Positions 54,449 through 63,660 are shown, counted from the first letter of the stretch. The stretch: DNA of 64,000 nt from Methyloligella sp. GL2 (GCF_013341275.1 NZ_CP054476.1:2282988-2346987), one strand, 5' to 3'. Made by a program: numbers and translations. Notes: generated by a model not told the origin, from the letters alone.

Positions 54449-55537
54449 TTAGTCCTGCTGCAATTCGGCCCAGGTCTCGACCATCAGCTTGTCGAGCTCG
54501 GGGTCCGTTGCGGTGTAGGCGTAGGACCGCTCCAGATAGGCAGGCTGCTCCTCCCATTGCAGGCGCGCCTTGGCCTCGTCGGAGATCAGCGGCCCGGCCT
54601 TCTTGTTGCCCGGCATGCCCCAATAGCAGCTCGACTGGGCAAAGCGGGCCTGGCCTTCCGGCGACAGGGTCCATTCGACGAACTTCTTGGCCAGGTCCTT
54701 CTGCTTGGAGCCCTCGAAGATGCCGATGGAGGATTGCCAACGCAGACCGCCCTGCTCCGGCAGCAGCCAGGTCAGCTCCGGCTTGGTATCGCCCATGCCG
54801 GCGACCAGGAACTCCGCCCCGCCGAACACGATATCGACATCGCCGGTGGCGAGCGCCGTCTGCACGGTCGGGATATCGCCGAACAGCTTGGCGTTGGCCT
54901 TCAGCTTCTTCAGCGTCTCGGCGATCTTCGGCATGTTCTCCGCATTGATCTCGTCCGGCTCGATGCCGTTCATCAGCGCAGCAGTCTGGATCGCGGTGAA
55001 GTAGTAGTCGTAGATCGCGATGCGATCCTTGTATTTCGGATCGAGCAGCGCGTTCAGATCCTTGATCTCGTCGGCGTCGACATTCTTGGAGTTATAGGCC
55101 AGCGCGTTGTAGCCGAACTTCTCCGGAATGCCGTAGCGCTTGCCGTCGAGGGTCTCGCTCTCGGGCATAAAGATTTCCGGATAGATGTCGTCGAGCGGAT
55201 AGGCGCCCTCTTCCAGCGGCTCCAGCAGCCCGGCCTTGGCCAGCTTGATGATGTCGACGGAGTCCACCGAGACGATATCCCAATCGCCCGGCGTGGATTG
55301 CTGGATATAGGAGACGAGAGTCCCCGTGCCTTCGTAGCTTTTGACGTTGACCTTGACGTCGTTGGCCTTCTCGAACGGCTCAAAGGTGTTCGGATCCTGG
55401 TGGTCGCACCAGGCAACGACGTTGAGCTCGGCGGCATCGGCATGGCCGACGACCAGAGTGCCCGCGACGGCGAGCGCGACAAGAAGGGCCCGACGCGGAC
55501 GGACGGCCCTAGGTTTTGCAGGCGATACTTTCGACAT
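54449..55537 (-). CDS. Polyamine-type periplasmic binding protein, PotD family (system 2)
   Basis: A 362-residue binding protein. The Sec-type signal peptide (basic PRAVRPRRALL then hydrophobic, ending HADAA near residue 36) precedes ELNVVAWCDHQDPNTFEPFE, the family opening, and YGIPEKFGYNALAYNS. ATG 55537 gives the proper leader. It lies 60 bases after the M20 peptidase gene. Ligand unknown; its sequence is clearly unlike the system 1 binding protein. Confidence 0.92.
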   Translation of the reverse strand: MSKVSPAKPRAVRPRRALLVALAVAGTLVVGHADAAELNVVAWCDHQDPNTFEPFEKANDVKVNVKSYEGTGTLVSYIQQSTPGDWDIVSVDSVDIIKLAKAGLLEPLEEGAYPLDDIYPEIFMPESETLDGKRYGIPEKFGYNALAYNSKNVDADEIKDLNALLDPKYKDRIAIYDYYFTAIQTAALMNGIEPDEINAENMPKIAETLKKLKANAKLFGDIPTVQTALATGDVDIVFGGAEFLVAGMGDTKPELTWLLPEQGGLRWQSSIGIFEGSKQKDLAKKFVEWTLSPEGQARFAQSSCYWGMPGNKKAGPLISDEAKARLQWEEQPAYLERSYAYTATDPELDKLMVETWAELQQD

Positions 55538-55597
55538 TTGCTTTCCCCATGTTTCTATGACCCTCCCTTGAATTCCTTTTCGCAGCGGTTGCACCCG

Positions 55598-56737
55598 CTA
55601 TCGAAGCTCCGACAGAAGACCGCCGAAAACCCTTGCGCGCGGCACCAGCGAGGAGACCAGAATATGCTCCCCGAGGGTGTGGAACCCATCGCCGCAGACC
55701 CCGAGCCCGTCGAGCGTCGGGATCCCGAGCGCGCCTGTGAAATTGCCGTCGCTGCCGGCGCCGACGCTGCCATGGCCGACCTCGTAGCCGGCCTCCCGGC
55801 TGAGATCGCGCGCCAGCTCGTACATCCTCATGGTCTCCTCTGAGGCCTCGAAGAGCGGACGCACCGGCCCTTCGGTAACGGTGAAGGCGATGCCCTCATT
55901 GAGCGGGCCGAGGGCCATCATCTGCGCGCGGACTTGATCGAGATCGGCTTGGGTCTCGGCGATGGCCAGCATCTCGGCGCTGCATTCGGTGGGCACCACG
56001 TTGGAGTAGGTACCGCCGTGGACCTTGCCGACGGTGAAGACGACATTGTCCTCCGGGCGGGACATGGTCTCGATGCGCGGGATCTGCTCGGCCATCTCGC
56101 GGATGGCGCTGCGGCCGGTGCCGAGATTGGCGCCAGCATGGGCCGGCTGGCCGGAGGCTTTCAGAAAGAAGCGGGCGAAGGCCCAGCGGCCGGTGATCAG
56201 ATTGCCCTTATCCTGGGCGGGCTCGGGCACCAGCACATATTTGTTGGCCCGCGCCTCAGCCTCGATGCGGGCCCGCGTGGTCGGGCTGCCGATCTCCTCG
56301 TCGGGGATCAGCATGAAGGTGACGGGCAGCGTCGGGGCGCCTTCAGAGCGGAGCAGCTGGCGCATCGCCTGATAAGCGATATAGGTGCCGCCCTTCATGT
56401 CGTAGATGCCGGGGCCATAATAGCGGTCGCCGTCGCGGCGCATCGGCAGGCCGCGCTCCAGCGTGCCGACCAGATGCACCGTATCGAGATGGGCGAGTAC
56501 CAGAATGCCCGGCCCGGCGGTGCGTCCGGCAAAGCGCGCCAGCACGATATCGCCATAGCCTTCCTGGCCCGGCAGAGTCTCGATACGGGCACCGATCTCA
56601 GCGAGATCGCGCGCTGCGGCGGACATCATGCGATTGACCGCGGCCGCGTCATAGGTGGGCGATTCAATCGCTACCCAACGGAGCAGGCCGTCCAGGATTT
56701 CGCCTTCGTCAAACAGGCTTGCATCCGGTAGCGGCAT
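55598..56737 (-). CDS. M20-family metallopeptidase (CPG2/ArgE-like)
   Basis: A 379-residue zinc amidohydrolase. H83 and D85 in LAHLDTVH, D113 in YDMKGG, E147/E148 in PDEEIG and the C-terminal His in GFHTLGEH form the co-catalytic metal site; the dimerisation/lid domain lies in between (near 190-290). No signal peptide. Relatives cleave N-acyl amino acids, glutamyl bonds or carbamoyl amino acids. It is 5 bases after the amidinotransferase-like gene, so the imported compound probably contains an amide to be hydrolysed. Confidence 0.9.
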   Translation of the reverse strand: MPLPDASLFDEGEILDGLLRWVAIESPTYDAAAVNRMMSAAARDLAEIGARIETLPGQEGYGDIVLARFAGRTAGPGILVLAHLDTVHLVGTLERGLPMRRDGDRYYGPGIYDMKGGTYIAYQAMRQLLRSEGAPTLPVTFMLIPDEEIGSPTTRARIEAEARANKYVLVPEPAQDKGNLITGRWAFARFFLKASGQPAHAGANLGTGRSAIREMAEQIPRIETMSRPEDNVVFTVGKVHGGTYSNVVPTECSAEMLAIAETQADLDQVRAQMMALGPLNEGIAFTVTEGPVRPLFEASEETMRMYELARDLSREAGYEVGHGSVGAGSDGNFTGALGIPTLDGLGVCGDGFHTLGEHILVSSLVPRARVFGGLLSELR

Positions 56738-56742
56738 CTCCG

Positions 56743-57771
56743 TTAGCTCCCGGTTTGCGGGAGCGGGGCCGCGTCATGGCTGGGCTCGCGGCTGAGCGGC
56801 AGGGTCACGCAGCGCACCGCCCCGCCCCAATCGGTCAGCTCGTCGATCTCAAGCGGCACGCAAGTCAGGCCGCGCGCCTCCAACTCGCCGATGATGCGAG
56901 TCTGGCGCCGATCGATGAGATGGGTTTTCTCGTCGGTGTTCATGCCGACCGTGCCGAGCGCCTGACACTCTTCAAGGCTCAGCTCGATCACGTCCCAATC
57001 GCGTATCGGCTCCGGCAGCTTGCCGCCAAGCGCCGGCATATAGGCGATCGCGAGGCCCGGCCGGATCAGGCAAAGCACGCCAAGGAGATGCAGGAAATCG
57101 CCCCGCACCTCGACCGGGTGAACATCGTAGCCGAAGGGTGCGAGATAGCGGCGGAGCCACTTGCCGCCCGCCGGGCTGCTGGTCAAAGGTCCGTGGCCGA
57201 CCATGACGGTGCGGCCCAAAATGATGATGTCGCCGCCTTCCAGATAGATGCCGTGGCCGGTGCCTTCCACATCCGCAGGATCGGGCTGGGCTTGCGGCAT
57301 GGCGACATGGAAGGCGTCTGGGGTGCGCTCGACATGAGGCTGCACCACATCGCGAATGCCCCAGACTTCCTTGCGGCGGAAGGGACGCCGGATGCAGGCC
57401 TCGACGAAATGCTTGCCGACGGGGAACACCGGATCGGCCGGGTAAAGCTGGCTATAGCCGAGCTGCAGCTCTCCTAAGTACCGCTTCTCGGGATCGGTGA
57501 AGGTGCGCGGCCGGCAGACCTCTACGCCGCGTGCGCGGAACGCATCGCAGACCGTCTCGAGCTGGGCGACCAGCGTGTCGTAAAGCGCCGGTTGCTCGGA
57601 TTTGAGGTCGTAGACCTTGCCGCCTGTGGATTCCAGGGTACGTCGCTTATCGCCAGTGAGATAGCGCAAACTGTGGGAATAGGGCGGATAACCGAAGTCT
57701 TCCACCTGCCCCACCATGACGGCATTCAGCTTGCCGTATTCGCTGTGAACCCCGAAAGCCCAGTCCGCCAC
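56743..57771 (-). CDS. Amidinotransferase-family protein (guanidino-modifying fold)
   Basis: A 342-residue protein of the amidinotransferase/deiminase fold, first gene of the leftward unit with transporter 2. EGGD (about 178-181) and the nucleophile Cys in GGAVRCVTLPLSRE (about C321) are seen. At the usual His-x-Asp site it reads DFLHLLGVLCLIRPG, so the Asp is replaced (His about 228, Leu at +2), which may change the chemistry. The start is GTG 57771, 6 bases after GGAGGGG; TTG 57774 directly before is possible. It could transfer an amidino group or hydrolyse a guanidine; the substrate is unknown. Confidence 0.8.
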   Translation of the reverse strand: MADWAFGVHSEYGKLNAVMVGQVEDFGYPPYSHSLRYLTGDKRRTLESTGGKVYDLKSEQPALYDTLVAQLETVCDAFRARGVEVCRPRTFTDPEKRYLGELQLGYSQLYPADPVFPVGKHFVEACIRRPFRRKEVWGIRDVVQPHVERTPDAFHVAMPQAQPDPADVEGTGHGIYLEGGDIIILGRTVMVGHGPLTSSPAGGKWLRRYLAPFGYDVHPVEVRGDFLHLLGVLCLIRPGLAIAYMPALGGKLPEPIRDWDVIELSLEECQALGTVGMNTDEKTHLIDRRQTRIIGELEARGLTCVPLEIDELTDWGGAVRCVTLPLSREPSHDAAPLPQTGS

Positions 57772-57806
57772 CAACGTCCCCTCCGTCTAATTTTAAAGTG
57801 ACTATA

Positions 57807-57834
57807 AGTTTATTGCCCATTCAAACTCTGTCAA
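57807..57834 (-). promoter_or_regulatory. Promoter of the system 2 unit
   Basis: On the minus strand TTGACA (57834-57829), 16 bases, then TAAACT (57812-57807). The start would fall near 57800, leaving a short leader with the strong GGAGGGG ribosome site. An imperfect dyad of A/T-rich halves around GTCAC overlaps the region just downstream of the -10, a possible operator. Confidence 0.55.
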
Positions 57835-57906
57835 GGGCATCCCTCCCCGTCCGGCCGCCTTTCGGCGTCCGCGGCAAATCCAGGCGCGGCGCATATCGCC
57901 TTTTTT

Positions 57907-57922
57907 GGAGAGAGAGAGAGAG
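57907..57922. repeat. GA dinucleotide repeat
   Basis: Seven GA units within ggagagagagagagagg, just beyond the end of the tonB gene and after a T6 run. It could vary in length by slippage but lies outside any coding sequence. Confidence 0.7.
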
Positions 57923-57927
57923 GCCAG

Positions 57928-58935
57928 TTACCTCACATTGAAGCGCACCGGTGCGGTGATAGTTCGTTGCACGCCGGGCGGGGGCGCCGGCACGGGAGAG
58001 GCACGCCGCACCATGGCGACCACCTCCCGGTCGAGGGCGGAAAAGCCGGAGGAGCGGGCCAGCGAGACCGACAGGACATTGCCCCGGCTATCGATGCGGA
58101 AGCGGACATAGGCGACGCCCTGCTCGCGGCGCGCCCGCGACGATGAGGGGTAGCGCTTATGGCGCTCCAGATGCGCCATCAGCCGCGAGCGCCAGCGGGC
58201 CGGCGAAATCGACGGCGCGTTGCCCTTACTCGATTGCTGAGCCGAGAGACGAGGCGCAGATTTCTGCGCCCGCACGGCTGCCTTGGAGGCGCTGGAGGGC
58301 GCGGTTTTCTTCGGCGGGCTCGCGGCCTTTTTCTGCAGCGGCTTTTCTTCGGGCGGCGGCTCTTCGCGATGGGGACGGCGAAGGGGAAGCGGCACCTCGA
58401 CGTCCTGATCGAGCTCTTGCATCTCCACCGCCGCCGCATCGGGCAGCATCTCTTCGGCGGCGATCTCGGCCGGTTCTGCCGACAGCGTCTCCTCGGGGTC
58501 TATCGTCTCCACCGTCTCGACCGGTTCCTCGGTCAGCTCCTGCTGCTGCTCGACGGGTTTTTCCAGATCGCGCTCGACCCGATCGGTGCGCTCAGCGATC
58601 GATTCCTCCTGAGCGCTCGGTGCAACGGTCTCGGCAGACATGTCGATCATGATCGCCGCCGGCGCGGCGGGCTCGAGCTTGGGCTCGGGCCGCGCATTGG
58701 CGACCAGATAGAGCCCGCAATGAACCAGCAGCACGAGAAGTGCTGCGGCGCCCCAGCGTAGGAAGCTGCGGCCGGAGACGACGCCTGCCGTCAGGCTCGG
58801 GCTTGCGACGGCATAGATATACCGCCGGGCTTGGGCTTTTCGGCGCGCCAGATAGAGGCCGGCAAGGGCTCTTCTGATCCAGCGCGCCCGTCTTTTTTGC
58901 GGCATTCCCGGAAGGAATGGGCGGCTATGCCTCAC
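57928..58935 (-). CDS. tonB: TonB-family energy-transducing protein
   Basis: A 335-residue protein spanning the periplasm. A basic N-terminus, one membrane segment (about residues 58-78, WGAAALLVLLVHCGLYLV), a long Glu/Pro/Ala-rich spacer (85-240) with PLPLRRPHREEPPPEEKP, and a C-terminal TonB domain (RWRSRLMAHLERHKRYP then AYVRFRIDSRGNV) are seen. It transmits proton-motive energy to the receptor encoded 3 bases upstream. No clear Shine-Dalgarno: GTG 58935 is given, ATG 58905 is an alternative. No exbB/exbD is here. Confidence 0.88.
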   Translation of the reverse strand: MRHSRPFLPGMPQKRRARWIRRALAGLYLARRKAQARRYIYAVASPSLTAGVVSGRSFLRWGAAALLVLLVHCGLYLVANARPEPKLEPAAPAAIMIDMSAETVAPSAQEESIAERTDRVERDLEKPVEQQQELTEEPVETVETIDPEETLSAEPAEIAAEEMLPDAAAVEMQELDQDVEVPLPLRRPHREEPPPEEKPLQKKAASPPKKTAPSSASKAAVRAQKSAPRLSAQQSSKGNAPSISPARWRSRLMAHLERHKRYPSSSRARREQGVAYVRFRIDSRGNVLSVSLARSSGFSALDREVVAMVRRASPVPAPPPGVQRTITAPVRFNVR

Positions 58936-58938
58936 CCC

Positions 58939-61464
58939 TCACCACTCATAGGAGAGCGTCGCATACACCGTCCGTCCCAGCCCCCAGCGACAGCCGGCGG
59001 CGGTGCAGTAGGAGACGTATTTCTTGTCGCCGATATTCGTCGCGTTCACGGCCAGCTTGGTGCCGTCCAGATTGGGCAGCAGCTCGCCGAGCTCGTAATG
59101 CAGCCCTGCGTCGAACAGCGTGTAGTCCGGAATCTCCAGGAGATTTGCGTTGGTGGCGTAGGTCTGGCCCACATAGCGCACGCCGCCCAAAACGCCGAAG
59201 CCGGAGAGCGCCCCTTCGTGGAAGGTGTAGTCGGCCCAGAGGCTGGCGAAATCCTCCGGCGTGTTGGCCAGAGCGTTGCCCTCGGTGCCGTCGTTCGAGC
59301 GCGTGATCTCCGAGTCCAGATGAGTGTAGGAGGCCCGCGCATCGAGACTGTCGGTGAGGCTCGCCACGGCCGACAGCTCGATGCCGCGGGACCGTACCTC
59401 GCCGGTCTGCACCTGGCTACCGATTGAGTGGCTGGGGTTTGGATCGGCGGTCAGGACGTTCTGCTGCGTCAGCTCGAAGATCGAGGCGGTGAACAGCGCG
59501 TCCATGCTCGGCGGCTGGTATTTGATGCCCGCCTCATATTGCTCGCCGGTGGTGGGGTCGAACGGACGGCCGGCGAAATCGGTGCCGATGGTCGGCTGGA
59601 ACGAGGTGGCGTAGCTCACATAGGGCGCAAAGCCGCTATCGAAGTGATAGAGCAGCCCGGTGTTCCAGGTGAACTTGCTGTTGTCCTGATCGGTCTTGGT
59701 GCCGGCGAGATAGTTGTTGGTGTCGCTGCTCGCCCAATCCTCGCGGCCGCCGATGGAATAGTAGAAGCGTCCGAACTCGATCTGATCCTGAGCATAGAGT
59801 CCGACTTGCTCCTGAACCTGATTGGCGTCCTGAAACAGAGGCGGGATCGCGATATCCTGGGTATAGTCCGGATGCAGGATGTCGAGGGTCGGCGCCAAGC
59901 CGAATCGCGAGAGATTGTCCCAATTCCGATACTGGTAGTCGGCACCGAACAGCGCCGTATGGGTTAAAGCACCGGTGTTGAAATTCGCCGTCGCCTGATT
60001 GTCCAGCGTCACGGCGTCGAGGGACTCATCGGCGGTATAGGCGTTGCGGTTGAGGGTGCGCTGGTCGGCCTGGAGGGTCGATCCCTGCACCGCGCGATAG
60101 TCGGTCTCGATCCCGGTGTAGCGGAAATTCTGCCGCACCGACCAGGTGTCGTTGAACCGGTGGGTCAGCTCATACCCCACCATGCCCTGCTTGAAGTCGA
60201 AATCCTCAAAGTCGACATCGCCGACATAGAAGTCGCGCGAGAACTTGCCGTATTTGTTGGGCAGCAGCGTGCCCTGATAGGGCAGCAGGTTCCAGAAGCC
60301 GGCCTTGGGATCGTGCAGATAGCTGGCGAGCAGGGTCAGCGAAGTGTCGGCGTTCGGGCGCCAGGTCACCGAGGGCGCGATCGCCAGGCGCTCCTCGTCG
60401 ACATGATCGACCTGGGTGCCGGTCTTTCGCGCCAGACCCGTCACCCGGTAGAGCACGCGGCCCTGATCGTCGACCGGACCGCCGAGATCGAAGGCGCCCT
60501 GTATTCGGTCGTAGCTGCCGGTCTGGATCTCCACCTGGTGATGCGGCGTCTCGGTCGGGCGCTTGCTGATCATGTTCAGCAGGCCGCCGGGCGAGCCCTG
60601 GCCGTACAGCGTCGATGAGGGGCCTTCCAGCACCTCGGCACGCTCCAGAAAATACGGATCGATCCTGGGCCGCGCCCAGGTTCCGGTCAAAAGGCTGAGC
60701 CCGTCGAGATATTGATCGAGCAGGAAGCCGCGCGCATTGATCAGCTGGAGCCGGGAATCGGCATCGTCGCTGTAATAGACGCCCGGCGCATAGCGGACCA
60801 CGTCGCGCACGCTCTGCGCCTGCTGATCGGCAATCTCGTCGGCGGTGATCACCGAGATGGTCTGCGGGGTATCGATAATCGGCGTGTCGGTCTTGGTGGC
60901 GGTCGCGCTCTGCTGGGCGACATAGCCATCGACCGGCCCCCTGGCGGTCTCGGCCGTCACGTCGATGGTGTCCAGCATCAGGGAGCCGTCATCGGCGAGC
61001 CCCATGGGCGAAACTTGCGGCGTCACCAGCGCGGCGCTTTTCGGTCCGGTGAAGCGGATGCTGACGCCGGTGCCGGCGAACATGGCCTGCAGCGCCTGGC
61101 GCGGCGTCTGCCGGCCCGAGACGCGATTGGTCGTGACCGCGGAATCGACAGTGGCCGAATAGCCGACCTGCCAGCCCGTGGCGCGGGTGAACGCATCGAC
61201 GGCCGAAGGCAGCGATTGGGCCGGGATCGAAAACCTGACCGCCTGTTCCGCCTCGGCTTGCTGCGCCCAGGCGATTGCCGTGCCCCCCAGCACGGTGCCG
61301 CCGAGAGCGGTGGAAAAAAGCAGCGATGAAAGAATAAGAGCGGCAGTGCTTTTGGCCCTGCCCCGCTCTACCCCACGCGCAGCCGGCTTTTCGCTCTGTG
61401 CTGCGATACCCCCTGAAATCATCGAAAACACCCCTATCGTCTCGCGCAGAGGGCCATTGCGCAT
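58939..61464 (-). CDS. TonB-dependent siderophore receptor with N-terminal signalling (STN) domain
   Basis: An 841-residue outer-membrane receptor of the FecA/FpvA transducer class. After the signal peptide (ending AIAWAQQ near residue 68) an STN domain runs to about 145 (RFSIPAQSLPSAVDAFTRAT and ALQAMFAGTGVSIRF), which relays ligand binding to FecR. The plug carries DTPQTISVITADEI, RDVVRYAPGVYY, INARGF and LYGQGSPGGLLNMISKRP, typical of ferric siderophore receptors, and the barrel ends in the aromatic YEW. It lies between fecR and tonB. ATG 61464 is used; ATG 61422 is possible. The siderophore is not identified. Confidence 0.94.
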   Translation of the reverse strand: MRNGPLRETIGVFSMISGGIAAQSEKPAARGVERGRAKSTAALILSSLLFSTALGGTVLGGTAIAWAQQAEAEQAVRFSIPAQSLPSAVDAFTRATGWQVGYSATVDSAVTTNRVSGRQTPRQALQAMFAGTGVSIRFTGPKSAALVTPQVSPMGLADDGSLMLDTIDVTAETARGPVDGYVAQQSATATKTDTPIIDTPQTISVITADEIADQQAQSVRDVVRYAPGVYYSDDADSRLQLINARGFLLDQYLDGLSLLTGTWARPRIDPYFLERAEVLEGPSSTLYGQGSPGGLLNMISKRPTETPHHQVEIQTGSYDRIQGAFDLGGPVDDQGRVLYRVTGLARKTGTQVDHVDEERLAIAPSVTWRPNADTSLTLLASYLHDPKAGFWNLLPYQGTLLPNKYGKFSRDFYVGDVDFEDFDFKQGMVGYELTHRFNDTWSVRQNFRYTGIETDYRAVQGSTLQADQRTLNRNAYTADESLDAVTLDNQATANFNTGALTHTALFGADYQYRNWDNLSRFGLAPTLDILHPDYTQDIAIPPLFQDANQVQEQVGLYAQDQIEFGRFYYSIGGREDWASSDTNNYLAGTKTDQDNSKFTWNTGLLYHFDSGFAPYVSYATSFQPTIGTDFAGRPFDPTTGEQYEAGIKYQPPSMDALFTASIFELTQQNVLTADPNPSHSIGSQVQTGEVRSRGIELSAVASLTDSLDARASYTHLDSEITRSNDGTEGNALANTPEDFASLWADYTFHEGALSGFGVLGGVRYVGQTYATNANLLEIPDYTLFDAGLHYELGELLPNLDGTKLAVNATNIGDKKYVSYCTAAGCRWGLGRTVYATLSYEW

Positions 61465-61532
61465 ACGGTCGGAACCGGCCCCCGATTGAGAGACGAGCGG
61501 GCGATAGCGACGTCACAAAAAAAGTCGACTAT

Positions 61533-62549
61533 TTATTGCAGGATTATGAGACCGGGCAAACGGGTGACATTGGCCCCCGCCGCTTCGGCCAGGGTGCGGA
61601 TGGCGGCCTCCGGATCGTCGATGCGGTAATTGCCGCTGACGGTCACGCGATTGAGCTTGGACTCGGCGACGATCACCTTGCCGCTGAAATAACGCTCCAG
61701 CTCTTGGAGGGCGGTGGCGAATTTCTCGTTGCGGAAGATCAGCAAGCCGTCGGTCCAGGCGAAGGACTGATCCAAATTCGCCGCGCTCACCGCCGAAAGC
61801 CGCTGCTCGGTGGCATCGATCTCCTGGCCCGGCTGGAGCGTCACATTGCGGCCCTCCCCTTCGAGACGGCGCACGGCAATGAGCCCCTCGCGCAGGATGA
61901 CGGTGTCTTTCCCGTTGTCGCGGCGAACCAGAAATACCGTCCCCAGATCGTGGGTATCGCTATAGGCGCCGCTGACGGTGAAGGGATGGGTCTCGTCGTG
62001 GCGGACATCGAAATAGGCCTCGCCCCGCAGCAGGCGGACATGGCGGCGGCCGTTTTCGAAATCGATCGCCGCGGCGGAGGCCGTGTTGAGCATCATGGTC
62101 GAGCCGTCGGGCAGCCGGATCTCCTGCTGCTCGCCGGTCTCGGTGAGGTAGTCGGCCTGCCAGCGCAGCAGCATCTCCGGCGCCTGATAGATTGCCAGCG
62201 CCAGCACGAGACCGGCCGCCATCGCTGCCGCCCTTCTGATCCAGGGGCGGCGGGCAACGCTATGGCTCCGGGCCAAGCGTGGCTGATGCCGGATGGGCGG
62301 GGTCGCGGGACCGGCATTTTCCAGGCTCGCCTGCCGCAATGACGGCATCGCCTGCATCCGCTCAAGATCCTTGAAGGCGCGGTCGCGGCGAGGATCGCTT
62401 CGCCGCCAGGCTTCGAAGGCGGCACGGGTTGCCGGATCGACCGCCCCCTCCTGGAGGCGCATGACCCAATCCAGCGCCTCGTCGGTTATCGGGTCGTCAT
62501 GCCGATAGCGCGGCTGCCCGTCATGTTCGCCAGAGTGATCGTGCCCCAA
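61533..62549 (-). CDS. fecR: FecR-family anti-sigma regulator
   Basis: A 338-residue inner-membrane regulator. The cytoplasmic N-terminus (ALDWVMRLQEGAVDPATRAAFEAWRRSDP) binds the sigma factor; a membrane segment at about 107-123 (AAAMAAGLVLALAIYQA) precedes the periplasmic FecR domain (RLPDGSTMMLNTASAAAIDFENG). It senses receptor occupancy through the STN domain. Start TTG 62549, with no better codon before the conserved region. It follows fecI by 151 bases. Confidence 0.92.
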   Translation of the reverse strand: MGHDHSGEHDGQPRYRHDDPITDEALDWVMRLQEGAVDPATRAAFEAWRRSDPRRDRAFKDLERMQAMPSLRQASLENAGPATPPIRHQPRLARSHSVARRPWIRRAAAMAAGLVLALAIYQAPEMLLRWQADYLTETGEQQEIRLPDGSTMMLNTASAAAIDFENGRRHVRLLRGEAYFDVRHDETHPFTVSGAYSDTHDLGTVFLVRRDNGKDTVILREGLIAVRRLEGEGRNVTLQPGQEIDATEQRLSAVSAANLDQSFAWTDGLLIFRNEKFATALQELERYFSGKVIVAESKLNRVTVSGNYRIDDPEAAIRTLAEAAGANVTRLPGLIILQ

Positions 62550-62616
62550 AGGATTATCCGCAGTTTCGGTTCGGATGGTCTCTATAGATGAGACGTTCCA
62601 TCTTGCAACGCTTCAC

Positions 62617-62639
62617 AAAAAATGCACCGGCCCGGCCGG
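62617..62639 (-). terminator. Possible attenuating terminator between fecI and fecR
   Basis: On the minus strand CCGGC-CGG-GCCGG, four bases, then TTTTTT. The spaced T-run makes it a weak terminator that could reduce fecR relative to fecI. A second dyad GTCTC-N7-GAGAC lies at 62578-62594. Confidence 0.4.
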
Positions 62640-62700
62640 CCAGACCGAGACGTCATGGCGCGTTTGAAGGATGGCAGCGGGCGGAAACGAAGGCTTGCGA

Positions 62701-63339
62701 TCATCGAGTCTCGAAGCGCCGCAAGGCATCGTAACAATGGCCGAGCGCCCGCTTCACGTCGTTATAGACCGTGTTGCGCGAGACGCCGAGATGCTCGGCG
62801 ATTTGCGCGTAGGACCAGCCATCGACTTGCGACAGCTTCCAGGCTTGCCGCACGCGCGGGGGGAGACTCTTCAGCGCCGCATCGAAATGGCGGAGGCGCT
62901 CCTTCTCGATCAGCGCCTCTTCGGCGCTGGGAATCTCGTCGGCGACGGCAACGACATTGTCGTGGTCGATGTCGCGGTCTTCGAAGCGGTCCCGCACCCG
63001 CCTGTGGCGAATATAATCGAAGGCGAGATTGCGCGCGGTCTGATTGAGGAAGGCCTCCAGGTGACGAATCGGACCCGCTTCGATCGCCCGGCGCGCGCGC
63101 AAATAGGTCTCCTGGGCCAGATCTTCGGCGACCTGCGGATCGCGCACGATGCGCATCACGTTGCCCATCAAGGCCTGGCGGCGACTCATAAAGACAGCCG
63201 TGAGCCGTGCCGACATCTCGGCCCTCGCATCGCTGGCAATCGTTTGCGGCCCGCCCTCGACCGGCAAGGAGACCACCCCGGCACTGGCAAGCGCCGGATT
63301 CGATATCTGAAACGGGTTGATCCGGGACGTCTTGGCCAC
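62701..63339 (-). CDS. fecI: ECF sigma factor, FecI type
   Basis: A 212-residue extracytoplasmic-function sigma factor. Region 2 includes AEDLAQETYLRARRAIEAG and FLNQTARNLAFDYIRHRRV; region 4 includes LPPRVRQAWKLSQVDGWSYAQIAEHLGVSRNTVYNDVKRAL, split across the helix-turn-helix. The N-terminal 35 residues are an extension beyond the usual FecI length. It is first in the fecI-fecR-receptor-tonB operon and should activate the receptor gene when the ligand is bound. ATG start. Confidence 0.95.
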   Translation of the reverse strand: MAKTSRINPFQISNPALASAGVVSLPVEGGPQTIASDARAEMSARLTAVFMSRRQALMGNVMRIVRDPQVAEDLAQETYLRARRAIEAGPIRHLEAFLNQTARNLAFDYIRHRRVRDRFEDRDIDHDNVVAVADEIPSAEEALIEKERLRHFDAALKSLPPRVRQAWKLSQVDGWSYAQIAEHLGVSRNTVYNDVKRALGHCYDALRRFETR

Positions 63340-63660
63340 GGGAGTAAGGCAACTCTACGATTACGCGTTACGCTGATTTCCGACCGTCGCACTCCACGGC
63401 CTATTTTTCCTTAGCAGTCTCGGGATTTTATACGCAACGCCAGAGCGTTAGCCGAAGGCGATAAGGAGCCTCCGGAGATAAGCTCAAATCCGACTGCAAA
63501 AGTCAGCTTTAGTTGTTGATTTTATTGGAGACAGTGGCGTTGTCGCGCTCGGCATCCCGGGGCCAAGCCGCGAAAACCAGCAGCGCTTTCAAAGGCTTTC
63601 GTGACCGATTTGCCACAACGAGACGCGGGTGTGTGCCGCCGTCCCTGCCCGCCCGGCACC
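63340..63660. other. Upstream region of fecI
   Basis: No gene is supported. The minus strand has GCGTATAAAATCC near 63435, a -10-like element, next to the dyad AACGC-CAGA-GCGTT at 63436-63449. No clear Fur, Irr or RirA box was recognised. Confidence 0.4.
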
